From an uncultured Sphingomonadales bacterium (lineage in GTDB: Bacteria > Pseudomonadota > Alphaproteobacteria > Sphingomonadales > Sphingomonadaceae): 64,000 nt of DNA. Both the position numbers and the translations under genes were made by a program. Location: the NCBI GenBank assembly GCA_937898525.1, contig CALCBC010000009.1:1-64000 (forward strand), read 5' to 3'. The notes beneath the pieces are model-generated. The model was not told where the DNA came from. It did not search any database and worked only from the letters and a program-made list of their open reading frames with translations. Each line of letters begins with the position of its first letter. The stretch's first letter is position 1. Positions 46,085 through 54,505 of the stretch are shown here, piece by piece.

Positions 46085-47161
46085 TCACCCTCCGAAGAAC
46101 ACCCTCTCGACGAACCAGTAGGCGCCCGCCGCGATCACCACGGCCGATCCGCCGACCACGATCGCCGGTTCCGTCCTCGGCCAGCGGCGGCGCACGAGCG
46201 CCAGCAGCGAGGCGACGACGAGGACGATCGCGAGCTGTCCCAGTTCGACGCCGACATTAAACGAAAACAGCGACCAACCAAGCGCTTCTTGAGGAAGTCC
46301 GAATTCGCGCAGCACGCTGGCGAAACCGAAACCGTGCACGAGGCCGAACGCGCCGGCGACCCAGGCGCGCAGATCGCGGCCTTGTTCCTTGCGTTGCAGC
46401 AGGTTGTCGGTCCCGACCACGACGATGCTGATGGCAATGGCGGGCTCCACCAGCCACCCCGGTGGGTTGAGAATGTTCAGGGCGGCAAGGCTCAGAGTGA
46501 TCGAGTGGCCGATGGTGAACGCGGTCACGATCGCGACCAGCCGGCGCAGCGATCCGCCGAGCAGCAGCAGGCCGATCAGGAACAGCACGTGGTCGGGCCC
46601 GATGGCGATGTGATGGATTCCGGAAGGGATGAACGTGCCCATCACCGCGAGCGCGCCGGCGGTCGTGCCGCGGTAGTAGGTCACCGGATCGCTCGTCGCC
46701 GAGAGGATGAACTGCTGGCGCAGGTCGCCGTCCTCGTAGATGTTGATGAAGGTCTGGTGGTCGGGGTCGGCCGGGAACAGGTTGGTATCGATCGACAGCG
46801 CGCCCTCGGGCTCGCCGGGAATGCGGAATTCGAGCTCGATGGCCTCGTTCGCGTCGACCACCGTCATCGCGCCCCACTCGGCTCGCGCGAACCCGTTCCG
46901 CTCGAAGGCGATGCGCGACGCGAGGTAGCGCTCGATCCGCGTCCGCTGCGCTTCGCGCACGACAGGGTCTAGCAGGGCCTGGGGATCCGCCAGCCCGAGA
47001 ACGGGGGCGATGTCGGTCAGATGTACGCGAATCCGGCCGTCGACCGCGCCATCGCTCACTTCGAGGTCGAGATAGCTGAACGGCACCGGGTGCGCCGCTG
47101 CCGGCGCGGACAGCGCGAAAGCGAGGAGGACCGTGAACCAGCGTAGGACGAGCCTGGACAT
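46085..47161 (-). CDS. HupE/UreJ-family membrane protein
   Basis: A 358-residue protein. It has a signal peptide (LLAFALSAPAAAHPVPFS), an exported N-terminal domain of about 140 residues and six to seven membrane helices. The helical part has the HupE/UreJ_2 signature IPSGIHHIAIGPDHVLFLIG, FTIGHSITLSLA and AFGLVHGFGFASVL, rich in histidines that could bind a metal ion. Related proteins transport nickel or cobalt, but this two-domain group is uncharacterised. It is followed at once by the metallo-hydrolase gene and is divergent from the gcv operon. Confidence 0.85.
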   Translation of the reverse strand: MSRLVLRWFTVLLAFALSAPAAAHPVPFSYLDLEVSDGAVDGRIRVHLTDIAPVLGLADPQALLDPVVREAQRTRIERYLASRIAFERNGFARAEWGAMTVVDANEAIELEFRIPGEPEGALSIDTNLFPADPDHQTFINIYEDGDLRQQFILSATSDPVTYYRGTTAGALAVMGTFIPSGIHHIAIGPDHVLFLIGLLLLGGSLRRLVAIVTAFTIGHSITLSLAALNILNPPGWLVEPAIAISIVVVGTDNLLQRKEQGRDLRAWVAGAFGLVHGFGFASVLREFGLPQEALGWSLFSFNVGVELGQLAIVLVVASLLALVRRRWPRTEPAIVVGGSAVVIAAGAYWFVERVFFGG

Positions 47162-47203
47162 CGGGGCGAACGTGTCGCCGCGCCGGCGTCGATTGGCAAG
47201 CAC

Positions 47204-47232
47204 TTGGCGAAAGATCGTTGTTGGGCCATGAT
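47204..47232 (+). promoter_or_regulatory. Candidate promoter of the gcv operon
   Basis: TTGGCG at 47204-47209, a 17-nt spacer and CATGAT at 47227-47232 would start a transcript about 15-20 nt before the glycine riboswitch. The match to consensus is moderate. Confidence 0.4.
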
Positions 47233-47254
47233 CGATTCGTTCAGCGGAGTCGCG

Positions 47255-47460
47255 AGGCTCCGGCCCCTGCCGTGGGAGAGGATCCGGCACCGACCGGATC
47301 GCCGAAGGAGCAACCGCCCCGGAATCTCTCAGGCGTAAAGGACCGCGGCGGGGTGAACGCTCTGGAAAGCGGGCGGCGGTATCGTCGTCCCACCGAAGGG
47401 GTAAGCGCGCGATCCCGCGGATCGTTCGCCAAGCTCTCAGGTTTCCCGACAGAGGGGGCG
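47255..47460 (+). promoter_or_regulatory. Tandem glycine riboswitch
   Basis: Two glycine aptamers lie in a row before gcvT. The first shows GGGAGAG (47274-47280), GCCGAAGGAGCAA (about 47301-47313), and GGAATCTCTCAGG with the following AAAGGAC (about 47331-47343). The second shows CTCTGGAAAGCGGG (about 47361-47374), CACCGAAGGGGTAAGC, and AAGCTCTCAGGTTTCCCGAC with the following AGAGGGGG (to about 47458). Tandem aptamers of this form turn on glycine cleavage genes when glycine is high. Control is probably at translation, since gcvT starts about 55 nt after the second aptamer and I see no terminator. Confidence 0.93.
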
Positions 47461-47512
47461 CCGGTGAAGATGTCCGCCGCGGGCATCGCCGGCCATGTCG
47501 GGGAATGCCGCG

Positions 47513-48619
47513 ATGAGCGACGAGGATCTCCAGCTGTTGCCGCTCGACGCCTGGCACCGCGCCCGCGGCGGGCGCATGGTGCCGTTCGCCGGCTATGCGA
47601 TGCCCGTACAGTTCGAGGGCATCGTCGCCGAGCACGAATGGACCCGCTCTCGTGCAGCTCTGTTCGACGTCTCGCACATGGGGCAGCTCTTCGTCTCCGG
47701 CGAGGGCGCCGAGGCCGCGCTCGAAGCGTTGCTCCCGATCGACCTCGCCACGCTCGAGCACGGGGCGCTGCGCTATTCGCTGCTGCTCGACGACAACGGC
47801 GGGATCATCGACGACCTGATCGTTTCGCGCTGGCGGCAGGGGTTCTACCTCGTCGTCAACGGCGCCACCAAGCGCGGCGATGTGGACTGGATGCGCGAGC
47901 GCTTGCCGGGCGGGGTCACGCTGGAACTCCTCGAGGATCGCGCGCTGCTCGCGCTCCAGGGCCCCGCGGCTTTCGCGGTGCTCGAGCGGCACGCGACCGG
48001 CCAGTGGCCGCTGTCGGCGCTCACCTTCATGAGAGGTGGCCGGTTCGAGATCGCCGGGACCGCGGCCTGGGTCAGCCGCACCGGCTATACCGGCGAGGAC
48101 GGGTTCGAGCTTTCCTTCGCAGCGACCGACGCCGAACGGGTCGCCGACCTGCTCTGCGCCGAGCCCGAGGTGAAGCCCGCCGGGCTCGGCGCGCGGGATT
48201 CGCTCAGGCTCGAGGCGGGCCTGCCGCTCTACGGCCACGACCTCTCCCGCGAGACCGACCCCGTCACTGCGGGACTCGCCTGGTCGATAGCCAGTCGCCG
48301 CCGCGAGCAGGGCGGCTTCCCCGGCCACGCGCGCATCGCCGCGCTGCTTGCCGAAGGCCCCGCGCGCCGCCGCGTCGGCCTGTCGATCGACGGCCGCCTG
48401 CCCGCCCGCGAAGGCGCGCCGGTCCTGAATGGCGAGGCGGAGGTCGGCCGCGTCACTTCGGGCGGCTTCTCCCCCACGCTCGGGCACCCGATCGCCATGG
48501 CTTACGTTGACAGCGCGCACGCCCGGCCCGGCACCTTGCTCGCGATCGAAGTCCGCGGCCGCATGCTCGAAGCCAGGGTCGTGCCACTGCCGTTCGTCCC
48601 CCACCGCTATCACCGCTGA
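47513..48619 (+). CDS. gcvT: Glycine cleavage system aminomethyltransferase (T protein)
   Basis: A 368-residue T protein, which moves the methylene group from the lipoyl arm of GcvH to tetrahydrofolate and releases ammonia. Signatures include [45 protein letters not shown] and the C-terminal [20 protein letters not shown]. The ATG at 47513 has GGGGA 8 nt upstream; an in-frame ATG at 47495 lacks one. It is first in the gcv operon, behind the glycine riboswitch. Confidence 0.95.
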   Translation: MSDEDLQLLPLDAWHRARGGRMVPFAGYAMPVQFEGIVAEHEWTRSRAALFDVSHMGQLFVSGEGAEAALEALLPIDLATLEHGALRYSLLLDDNGGIIDDLIVSRWRQGFYLVVNGATKRGDVDWMRERLPGGVTLELLEDRALLALQGPAAFAVLERHATGQWPLSALTFMRGGRFEIAGTAAWVSRTGYTGEDGFELSFAATDAERVADLLCAEPEVKPAGLGARDSLRLEAGLPLYGHDLSRETDPVTAGLAWSIASRRREQGGFPGHARIAALLAEGPARRRVGLSIDGRLPAREGAPVLNGEAEVGRVTSGGFSPTLGHPIAMAYVDSAHARPGTLLAIEVRGRMLEARVVPLPFVPHRYHR

Positions 48620-48629
48620 GGAGCTACCG

Positions 48630-49004
48630 ATGACCCGCTTTTTCACCGAGGAGCACGAATGGATCGAGGTCGACGGCGACAGCGCCACGATCGGCATCAC
48701 CGATCACGCGCAGTCGCAGCTGGGCGACATCGTCTTTGTCGAAGTCCCGAAGCCCGGCACCGTGCTGCGCAAGGGCCAGGAGGCCGCGGTGGTCGAATCG
48801 GTCAAGGCCGCGAGCGACGTCTACGCGCCGGTCAGCGGCACCGTCACCGAGGGAAATACCGCGATCGAGGACAACCCGGCGCTGGTCAACTCGGCTGCCG
48901 AGGGCGAGGGCTGGTTCTTCAGGCTGACCCTGTCCGACCCGACCGAACTCGACGGCCTGATGGACGAGCCCGCCTACCGCGATTTCGCGGCCTCGCAGGG
49001 GTGA
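48630..49004 (+). CDS. gcvH: Glycine cleavage system H protein
   Basis: A 124-residue lipoyl carrier protein. The lipoylated lysine is in [17 protein letters not shown] near residue 60, and the N-terminus [15 protein letters not shown] is typical. It shuttles the aminomethyl group between the P, T and L proteins. The ATG follows TGAGGAGCTACCG, a good ribosome-binding site, 10 nt after the gcvT stop. Confidence 0.97.
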   Translation: MTRFFTEEHEWIEVDGDSATIGITDHAQSQLGDIVFVEVPKPGTVLRKGQEAAVVESVKAASDVYAPVSGTVTEGNTAIEDNPALVNSAAEGEGWFFRLTLSDPTELDGLMDEPAYRDFAASQG

Positions 49005-49035
49005 CCGGACGAGACAGTGCCAGTTTGCCCCCGAT

Positions 49036-49068
49036 CCCCGTCATCCCGAAACACGTTCGGGCTGACGG
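49036..49068. repeat. Palindromic intergenic repeat
   Basis: CGTCA-T-CCCGAA (49039-49050) faces TTCGGG-C-TGACG (49056-49067) over a 5-nt loop, between gcvH and gcvPA. It resembles the CGTCATCCC-type mobile palindromes common between genes in this bacterial group. It may tune expression within the operon. Confidence 0.6.
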
Positions 49069-49120
49069 AACATAGGGGTGCAGGACGCGCCCGCAGAGTT
49101 TTCGAAGGACACGATCGCTG

Positions 49121-50479
49121 ATGCGCTATCTTCCTCTGACCGACACCGACCGCGCGGCGATGCTCGAGGTCGTCGGCGCCCCGTCGATCGACGCGCTGTT
49201 CGCCGACGTGCCCGAAGAGGCCCGCCTTGCCGGTCCGGTCGAGGGCCTGCCGAACCACGCGAGCGAGATGGCGGTCGAGCGGCACATGACCGCGCTCGCC
49301 GCGAAGAACCTCGCCGCCGGCAGCGTGCCGTTCTTTCTCGGCGCGGGGGCCTACCGCCACCACATCCCGGCGAGCGTCGACCACCTGATCCAGCGCGGCG
49401 AGTTCCTGACCTCGTACACGCCGTACCAGCCCGAGATCGCCCAGGGCACGCTGCAGATGCTGTTCGAGTTCCAGACCCAGGTCGCGCGGCTCTACGGCTG
49501 CGAGGTCGCCAATGCCTCGATGTACGACGGCTCGACCGCGTGCTGGGAGGCAGTGACGATGGCTCGCCGCGTCACCCGGCGGAGGAAGGCGCTGCTCTCG
49601 AACGGCCTTCATCCGCACTACGTTTCGGTGGTGCGGACCATGGCCGGCTTCACCGAGGACGAGGTTGCCTACACGCCGCCCGCGCTCTCGGTCGAGACTG
49701 ACCTCGAAGCGCTCGCCGCGGCGATCGACGACGACACCAGCTGCGTCGTCGTCCAGTATCCCGACATCCTTGGCCGCATCGCCGACCTCGCGCCGCTGGC
49801 CGAAGCCGCGCATGCCAGGGGGGCACTGTTCGTCGCCGTGGTGACCGAGCCCGTCGCGCTCGGCGCGATCCGCTCGCCGGGCGAGATGGGCGCCGACATC
49901 GTGGTAGGGGAGGGACAGTCCCTCGGTGTCGGGCTGCAGTTCGGCGGCCCCTACCTCGGCCTGTTCGCCACCCGCGAGAAGTTCGTCCGGCAGATGCCCG
50001 GACGGCTGTGCGGCGAGACGGTCGACGCCGAGGGCAAGCGCGGCTTCGTCCTCACGCTGTCGACGCGCGAGCAGCACATCCGGCGCGAGAAGGCGACGAG
50101 CAACATCTGCACCAACTCGGGCCTCTGCGCGCTGGCCTTCTCGATCCACCTTACGCTGCTCGGCGAGAAGGGCCTGCGGCAGCTGGCCGGGCTCAACCAC
50201 GCCCTGGCCTGCGCCGCCGCCGAACGCCTGTCGCGGGTACCCGGCGTCGAGTTGGTCACGCCGACCTTCTTCAACGAGTTCACCCTGCGCCTGCCGCGCG
50301 AGACTCGTCCCCTCGTGCGCGCGCTCGCCGACCGCGGCGTGCTCGCCGGCGTCTCGCTCGGGCGGCTCTATCCGGACGGCGACGGCCGCGAGAACGGGCT
50401 GGTGGTGGCGGTGACCGAGACGGTCACGGCGGAGGACATCGAGGCCTATGCGTCCGCTCTCGAGGAGGTGCTGGCATGA
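49121..50479 (+). CDS. gcvPA: Glycine dehydrogenase (decarboxylating) subunit 1
   Basis: A 452-residue alpha subunit of the split P protein. Signatures are [60 protein letters not shown] and [20 protein letters not shown]. With GcvPB it decarboxylates glycine and passes the aminomethyl group to GcvH. It lacks the PLP lysine, which is in the other subunit. Its stop overlaps the gcvPB start (ATGA). Confidence 0.96.
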   Translation: MRYLPLTDTDRAAMLEVVGAPSIDALFADVPEEARLAGPVEGLPNHASEMAVERHMTALAAKNLAAGSVPFFLGAGAYRHHIPASVDHLIQRGEFLTSYTPYQPEIAQGTLQMLFEFQTQVARLYGCEVANASMYDGSTACWEAVTMARRVTRRRKALLSNGLHPHYVSVVRTMAGFTEDEVAYTPPALSVETDLEALAAAIDDDTSCVVVQYPDILGRIADLAPLAEAAHARGALFVAVVTEPVALGAIRSPGEMGADIVVGEGQSLGVGLQFGGPYLGLFATREKFVRQMPGRLCGETVDAEGKRGFVLTLSTREQHIRREKATSNICTNSGLCALAFSIHLTLLGEKGLRQLAGLNHALACAAAERLSRVPGVELVTPTFFNEFTLRLPRETRPLVRALADRGVLAGVSLGRLYPDGDGRENGLVVAVTETVTAEDIEAYASALEEVLA

Positions 50480-52122
50480 CCGTCAACCCGGGCGGCTGGC
50501 GCCCCGATGCGCCCAAGGTCGAGGCCGGCAGCACCCTCACCTACACCGGCAACCGCGCACTGATGCTCGAAGAGCCGCTGATCTTCGAGATCGGTACGAC
50601 CGAGACAACGGGCGTCGATTTCTCCCCCCTCCCCTTCAGGGGAGGGGTGGGGGGGGAACAGGACGGAGCCTTGAGGGCTTCCGATAACCCCCTCTCCCAA
50701 TCCTCTCCCCTGAAAAGGAGAGGGCCGACGGATCGCCTCGGCGGCCTGCATCGCGCTGTACCGATCGGTCTCCCCGGCCTCTCGGAACCCGAAGCCGTGC
50801 GCCATTACACGCGCCTCTCGCGGCAGAACTACGCGATCGACCTCGGGCTCTTCCCGCTCGGCTCGTGCACGATGAAGCACAACCCGCGCCTGAACGAGAA
50901 GATCGCGCGCCTGCCGGGCTTCGCCGACCTCCACCCGCTCGCGCCGATCGACACCGTGCAGGGCGCGCTCGCGGTGATCCACGAGCTCGGGCACTGGCTG
51001 GTCACCCTGACCGGCATGCACTCGGTGGCGATGAGCCCCAAGGCCGGCGCACACGGCGAGCTGTGCGGCGTGCTGGCGATCCGCGCCGCGCTCGAGGCGA
51101 AAGGCGAGGGCCACCGCAAGACGATCCTCGTTCCCGAGAGCGCGCACGGCACCAACCCGGCGACTGCGGCCTTTGCCGGCTATTCGGTCGAGGCGATCCC
51201 GGCGACGGCGGAAGGCCGCGTGGACCTCGCCGCGCTCGAGGCCCGCCTCGGCCCAGACGTCGCCGGGGTGATGATCACCAACCCCAACACCTGCGGCCTG
51301 TTCGAGCGCGACATGAAGGCGATCTCCGACGCGGTCCACGCCGCGGGCGGATTCGTTTACTGTGACGGCGCCAACTTCAACGCGATCGTCGGCCGCGTGC
51401 GGCCCGGCGACCTGGGCATCGATGCGATGCACATCAACCTGCACAAGACCTTCTCCACCCCGCACGGCGGCGGCGGTCCGGGGGCGGGGCCGGTGGTGTT
51501 CTCCGAGGCGCTCGCGCCGTTCGCCCCGCTGCCGTTCGTCGAGAAGACCGCCGAGGGCACCTACCGGCTGGTCGAGGAGGAGACGGTCGCCCACCGCCAC
51601 AGCGACAGCTTCGGCCGGATGACCGCATTCCACGGGCAGATGGGCATGTTCACCCGCGCGCTTGCCTATATCCTCAGCCACGGCGCCGACGGGCTGCGGC
51701 AGGTCTCGGGAGACGCGGTGCTCAACGCCAACTACGTGCTGCGCAGTCTGGAGGACGTGCTCGACGCGCCGTTCGCGGCGGCGGGGCCGTGCATGCACGA
51801 GGCGCTGTTCAGCGACAAGGGCTTCGCCGAAGGCTTCTCGACGCTCGACGTCGCCAAGGCGCTGATCGACGAAGGTTTCCACCCGATGACCGTGTACTTC
51901 CCGCTGGTGGTCCACGGCGCGATGCTGGTCGAGCCGACCGAAACCGAGAGCAAGGCCGCGCTCGACCAGTTCATCGGCGCGCTGCGCCGCATCGCCGAGC
52001 GTGCCCGCGCCGGCGATCTCTCGCTCAAGGCCGCGCCGGTCGAGGCGCCGCGCCGGCGGCTCGACGAGACTCTCGCCGCGCGGCGGCCCAGGCTGGTGTG
52101 GACGGAGCCCGGACCGGCCTAG
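50476..52122 (+). CDS. gcvPB: Glycine dehydrogenase (decarboxylating) subunit 2, with an inserted repeat
   Basis: A 548-residue beta subunit carrying the PLP lysine K324 in [19 protein letters not shown]. Family landmarks include [34 protein letters not shown] and [17 protein letters not shown]. Between about residues 50 and 83 there is a foreign stretch of about 34 residues encoded by a GC-rich double-hairpin repeat. Relatives go from TTGVDF almost directly to RLGGL. The reading frame is kept through the insert and everything after it looks intact, so the enzyme is probably functional. Both the stop codon and the convergent esterase stop use the same CTAG. Confidence 0.95.
   Translation: MTVNPGGWRPDAPKVEAGSTLTYTGNRALMLEEPLIFEIGTTETTGVDFSPLPFRGGVGGEQDGALRASDNPLSQSSPLKRRGPTDRLGGLHRAVPIGLPGLSEPEAVRHYTRLSRQNYAIDLGLFPLGSCTMKHNPRLNEKIARLPGFADLHPLAPIDTVQGALAVIHELGHWLVTLTGMHSVAMSPKAGAHGELCGVLAIRAALEAKGEGHRKTILVPESAHGTNPATAAFAGYSVEAIPATAEGRVDLAALEARLGPDVAGVMITNPNTCGLFERDMKAISDAVHAAGGFVYCDGANFNAIVGRVRPGDLGIDAMHINLHKTFSTPHGGGGPGAGPVVFSEALAPFAPLPFVEKTAEGTYRLVEEETVAHRHSDSFGRMTAFHGQMGMFTRALAYILSHGADGLRQVSGDAVLNANYVLRSLEDVLDAPFAAAGPCMHEALFSDKGFAEGFSTLDVAKALIDEGFHPMTVYFPLVVHGAMLVEPTETESKAALDQFIGALRRIAERARAGDLSLKAAPVEAPRRRLDETLAARRPRLVWTEPGPA
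50624..50727. repeat. GC-rich double-hairpin repeat inside gcvPB
   Basis: A left hairpin (9-bp stem, 50626-50634 with 50639-50647) is followed by a G tract, then a less GC-rich middle, then a C tract and a right hairpin (50702-50708 with 50717-50723). The order C-rich arm, G-rich arm, middle, C tract, hairpin is the same as in the element at 60701-60809. It is 3n long in effect, since gcvPB stays open. Confidence 0.8.
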
Positions 52123-53330
52123 CGGAACAGCCGCGGCGCGAAGTCGGCGAGGTAGCGGCGCCAGTTGATCCAGGTGTGGCCGCCCTCGCTCTCGTTGTAG
52201 ACGTGGGCGATGCCGTACTTGTCGAGCATTGCCCGGGTCGGCGCGACGGTGCCGTAGAGGAAGTCGTCCTTGCCCATCGCGTAGTAGACGAGGTCGAGGT
52301 CCTGCGCGGCCTTCCGGAGCGCCGCGTCGTTGGCGGCCTCGTAGGCGGTGACCTCGGCCTGCCCCTGCATCCCGAGGCCCATCGAGAAGATCCCGATATG
52401 GTCGAACAGCTCGGGGTGGGTCAGGCCGAAGCGGATAGTGTGCGAACCGCCCATGCTGAGCCCGGCCATCGCCCGGTTCTCCTGGTCGGCGAGAGTGCGG
52501 AAGCTCGCGTCGATGTAGGGGATCAGGTCCTTGATCAGGTCGTCGCCGAAGTCGGTGTTGGCGAGCATGTTGCTGCCGGGCCGGTCGGGCGTGTGGCCGA
52601 ACGGCATGACCACGATCATCGGCCGCGCCTTGCCCTCGGCGATCAGGTTGTCGAGGATCAGGTGGGCATGGCCGACACTGGTCCAGCTGTCGTAGCTGTC
52701 GCCCGCGCCGTGCACGAGATAGAGCACCGGATAGCGCTCGGCGTTGTTCATGTAGCCGGGCGGGGTGTAGACCATCGCTGCGCGCTTGTGCCCGAGCGAT
52801 TCCGACCAGTACTCGATCTTTGAGACCGCGCCGTGCGGCACCTCCTTCCTCCAGGTCTGGAATTCGCCTTCCGGCCCCACAGGCTCGAAGGTCGAGTTGG
52901 TGCCGACGCGCTCGTGGCTGAACGCGGTCCCCTGCGGATCGGGCACGCGCACGCCGTCGACCTGGAAGTTGAAACGGTAGGTGTCGGGCGGGACCGGGAC
53001 AGCGGTCGTCGCGGTCCACAGCCCGGTCGCATCCTTCGTCATGACCAGGCCGCGGGTGGTGCCCGGCTGGAAGCCCGTCGGGATCGCCTCGTCGATGTCG
53101 TTGCTCGTCACGCGCACCTCGTGCGCCTCGGGCGCGCAGAGGCGGAAGGTGACGCGGCCGTCGGGCAGCTGCTCGACCGATTTGTAGGGCGCCGGCGCGG
53201 TGAAGAACCCCTGTGGCAGGCAGCTTTCCGGCTGTGCGGCGGGCGCAGGCTGGGCGGATACCGGAAGCGGCACCGCGCCGAGAGCGAGGGCGGCCGCGGC
53301 AAGGGCGGCAAGGCGAGCAATTCTGGTCAT
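52119..53330 (-). CDS. Exported alpha/beta-hydrolase esterase (CE1/feruloyl esterase-like)
   Basis: A 403-residue exported enzyme with a signal peptide ending PVSAQ. An N-terminal beta-sandwich (about 45-160, with VTFRLCAPEAHEVRV), as in CBM48-type domains, is followed by an esterase domain. The nucleophile is S292 in AGLSMGGSHT, and the likely catalytic His is in ESEGGHTWINWRRYL. Similar proteins remove acetyl or feruloyl groups from xylan. The ATG overlaps the lacI-type gene's stop (ATGA), so both are made together. It belongs to the xylan locus. Confidence 0.87.
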   Translation of the reverse strand: MTRIARLAALAAAALALGAVPLPVSAQPAPAAQPESCLPQGFFTAPAPYKSVEQLPDGRVTFRLCAPEAHEVRVTSNDIDEAIPTGFQPGTTRGLVMTKDATGLWTATTAVPVPPDTYRFNFQVDGVRVPDPQGTAFSHERVGTNSTFEPVGPEGEFQTWRKEVPHGAVSKIEYWSESLGHKRAAMVYTPPGYMNNAERYPVLYLVHGAGDSYDSWTSVGHAHLILDNLIAEGKARPMIVVMPFGHTPDRPGSNMLANTDFGDDLIKDLIPYIDASFRTLADQENRAMAGLSMGGSHTIRFGLTHPELFDHIGIFSMGLGMQGQAEVTAYEAANDAALRKAAQDLDLVYYAMGKDDFLYGTVAPTRAMLDKYGIAHVYNESEGGHTWINWRRYLADFAPRLFR

Positions 53331-54421
53331 GCATCTCTCCCCTGAAGCCGGCGCGTGCTTTCGCGCTCGACGATCGTGCACGTAAGCCGTTCGATGCCGG
53401 GGGCCGGGCGCTCGCCGGCGCTTGCCGCCGCGACCAGCATCGCCGCCGCGCGCCGGGCGAGCTCGGCGGTCGGCTGGCGGACCGAGGTCAGCGACGGCGT
53501 GGTCAGTCCCGCGAGCGAGGAATCGTCGAACCCGGCCACGGCAAGGTCGCCCGGCACAGACAGTCCGAGCCTGGCCGCAGCGCGCAGAGCACCGGCGGCC
53601 ATCGAGTCGTTCGCCGCGAACAGCGCGGTCGGCCGCCCGGGGCGCTGCAGCAGCCGGGCGGCCTCGCGTTCTCCTGAGGCGGCGAAGAAGTCGCCCTGAC
53701 CGATCGCCGCGCTGGCATCGGGACACCCGGCGATCGCCGCTTCGAACCCGCGGCGGCGTTCGGCCGCGGCGAGGTGATCGGGCAGCCCGGCAACGAACGC
53801 CAGCCGGCGGTGCCCGTCGGCGAGCAGGCGTTCGGTCAGCGACCGCGCGGCGGCGAAGTCGTCGACCGCGAGGCAGGTGCCTCGCCCCGGATCGGCGCCG
53901 GGCATCAGCCGGACGTAGGCGGTGCCGCGGCGGTCGAGTAGGTCGAGCAGCCAGCCGAGGTCGCACAGCGGCGGGACCAGCACCACACCATCCGGCGAAA
54001 GGTCGTCCAGCAGCGCCCCGGCCACGGCAGCGGCCCGGCGACGATCGCCGTAGCTCAGCATTTCGAGCACGAGGTGGAAGCCCGCGGGCCGGCAGGCCTG
54101 GGTGCAGCCGGCGATCACTTCGCCGATGTACTCCGGCACATGCGCGCGCCCGCCTGGCACGGGGTCTTCGCGACTCCCGGCGAGCAGCGCGATCGCGTAA
54201 GTCCGGCTGGTCCTGAGCGCCCGCGCGGCGCGGTGCGGGTGGTAGGCGAGGTCGGTCATCGCCGCCTCGACCGCTTCGCGCATCGCGGCATTGACCCGGC
54301 GGTCGCCGTTCATCACCCGGCTGACGGTCTTGAACGAGACCCCCGCCCGCGCGGCGACGTCCTTGATCGTCGGCCGTCGCGCCGCGCCGGCAGTTTCGCG
54401 AAGCTCCTCGTCAGCCGTCAT
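53327..54421 (-). CDS. LacI-family transcriptional regulator
   Basis: A 364-residue repressor with an N-terminal LacI helix-turn-helix (TIKDVAARAGVSFKTVSRVM) and a periplasmic-binding-protein-like sensor domain with GVVLVPPL, VDDFAAARSLTERLLADGHR and FAANDSMAAGALRAA. It is divergent from the GH3 gene and coupled to the esterase gene. A perfect palindrome between it and GH3 is its likely site. The inducer is probably a xylan-derived sugar. Confidence 0.92.
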   Translation of the reverse strand: MTADEELRETAGAARRPTIKDVAARAGVSFKTVSRVMNGDRRVNAAMREAVEAAMTDLAYHPHRAARALRTSRTYAIALLAGSREDPVPGGRAHVPEYIGEVIAGCTQACRPAGFHLVLEMLSYGDRRRAAAVAGALLDDLSPDGVVLVPPLCDLGWLLDLLDRRGTAYVRLMPGADPGRGTCLAVDDFAAARSLTERLLADGHRRLAFVAGLPDHLAAAERRRGFEAAIAGCPDASAAIGQGDFFAASGEREAARLLQRPGRPTALFAANDSMAAGALRAAARLGLSVPGDLAVAGFDDSSLAGLTTPSLTSVRQPTAELARRAAAMLVAAASAGERPAPGIERLTCTIVERESTRRLQGRDA

Positions 54422-54451
54422 TTGACAAGCCCAGTCCCCCGCCGCAGAGTT

Positions 54452-54467
54452 GAGACAACGTTGTCTC
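54452..54467. promoter_or_regulatory. LacI-type operator
   Basis: GAGACAACGTTGTCTC is a perfect 16-bp palindrome with the central CG typical of LacI-family operators. It lies 30 nt from the regulator's start and 38 nt before the GH3 start, so it could control both. Confidence 0.75.
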
Positions 54468-54505
54468 CAATTGCCGCAAAAGGCAAGCGAGCAGGGGAGG
54501 ATCGG

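Noticed and set aside
47165..48700. A minus-strand extension upstream of the HupE-like gene
   Set aside because: It crosses the riboswitch and gcvT in antisense. The signal peptide at 47161 marks the true start.
50621..50730. The G and C tracts in gcvPB as an assembly error or frameshift
   Set aside because: The frame is intact on both sides and the same layout occurs at 60701-60809, so it is a real repeat.
50446..53334. A 962-codon minus-strand frame across gcvPB and the esterase
   Set aside because: Its sequence is arginine- and valine-rich shadow of gcvPB; the esterase is in another frame.
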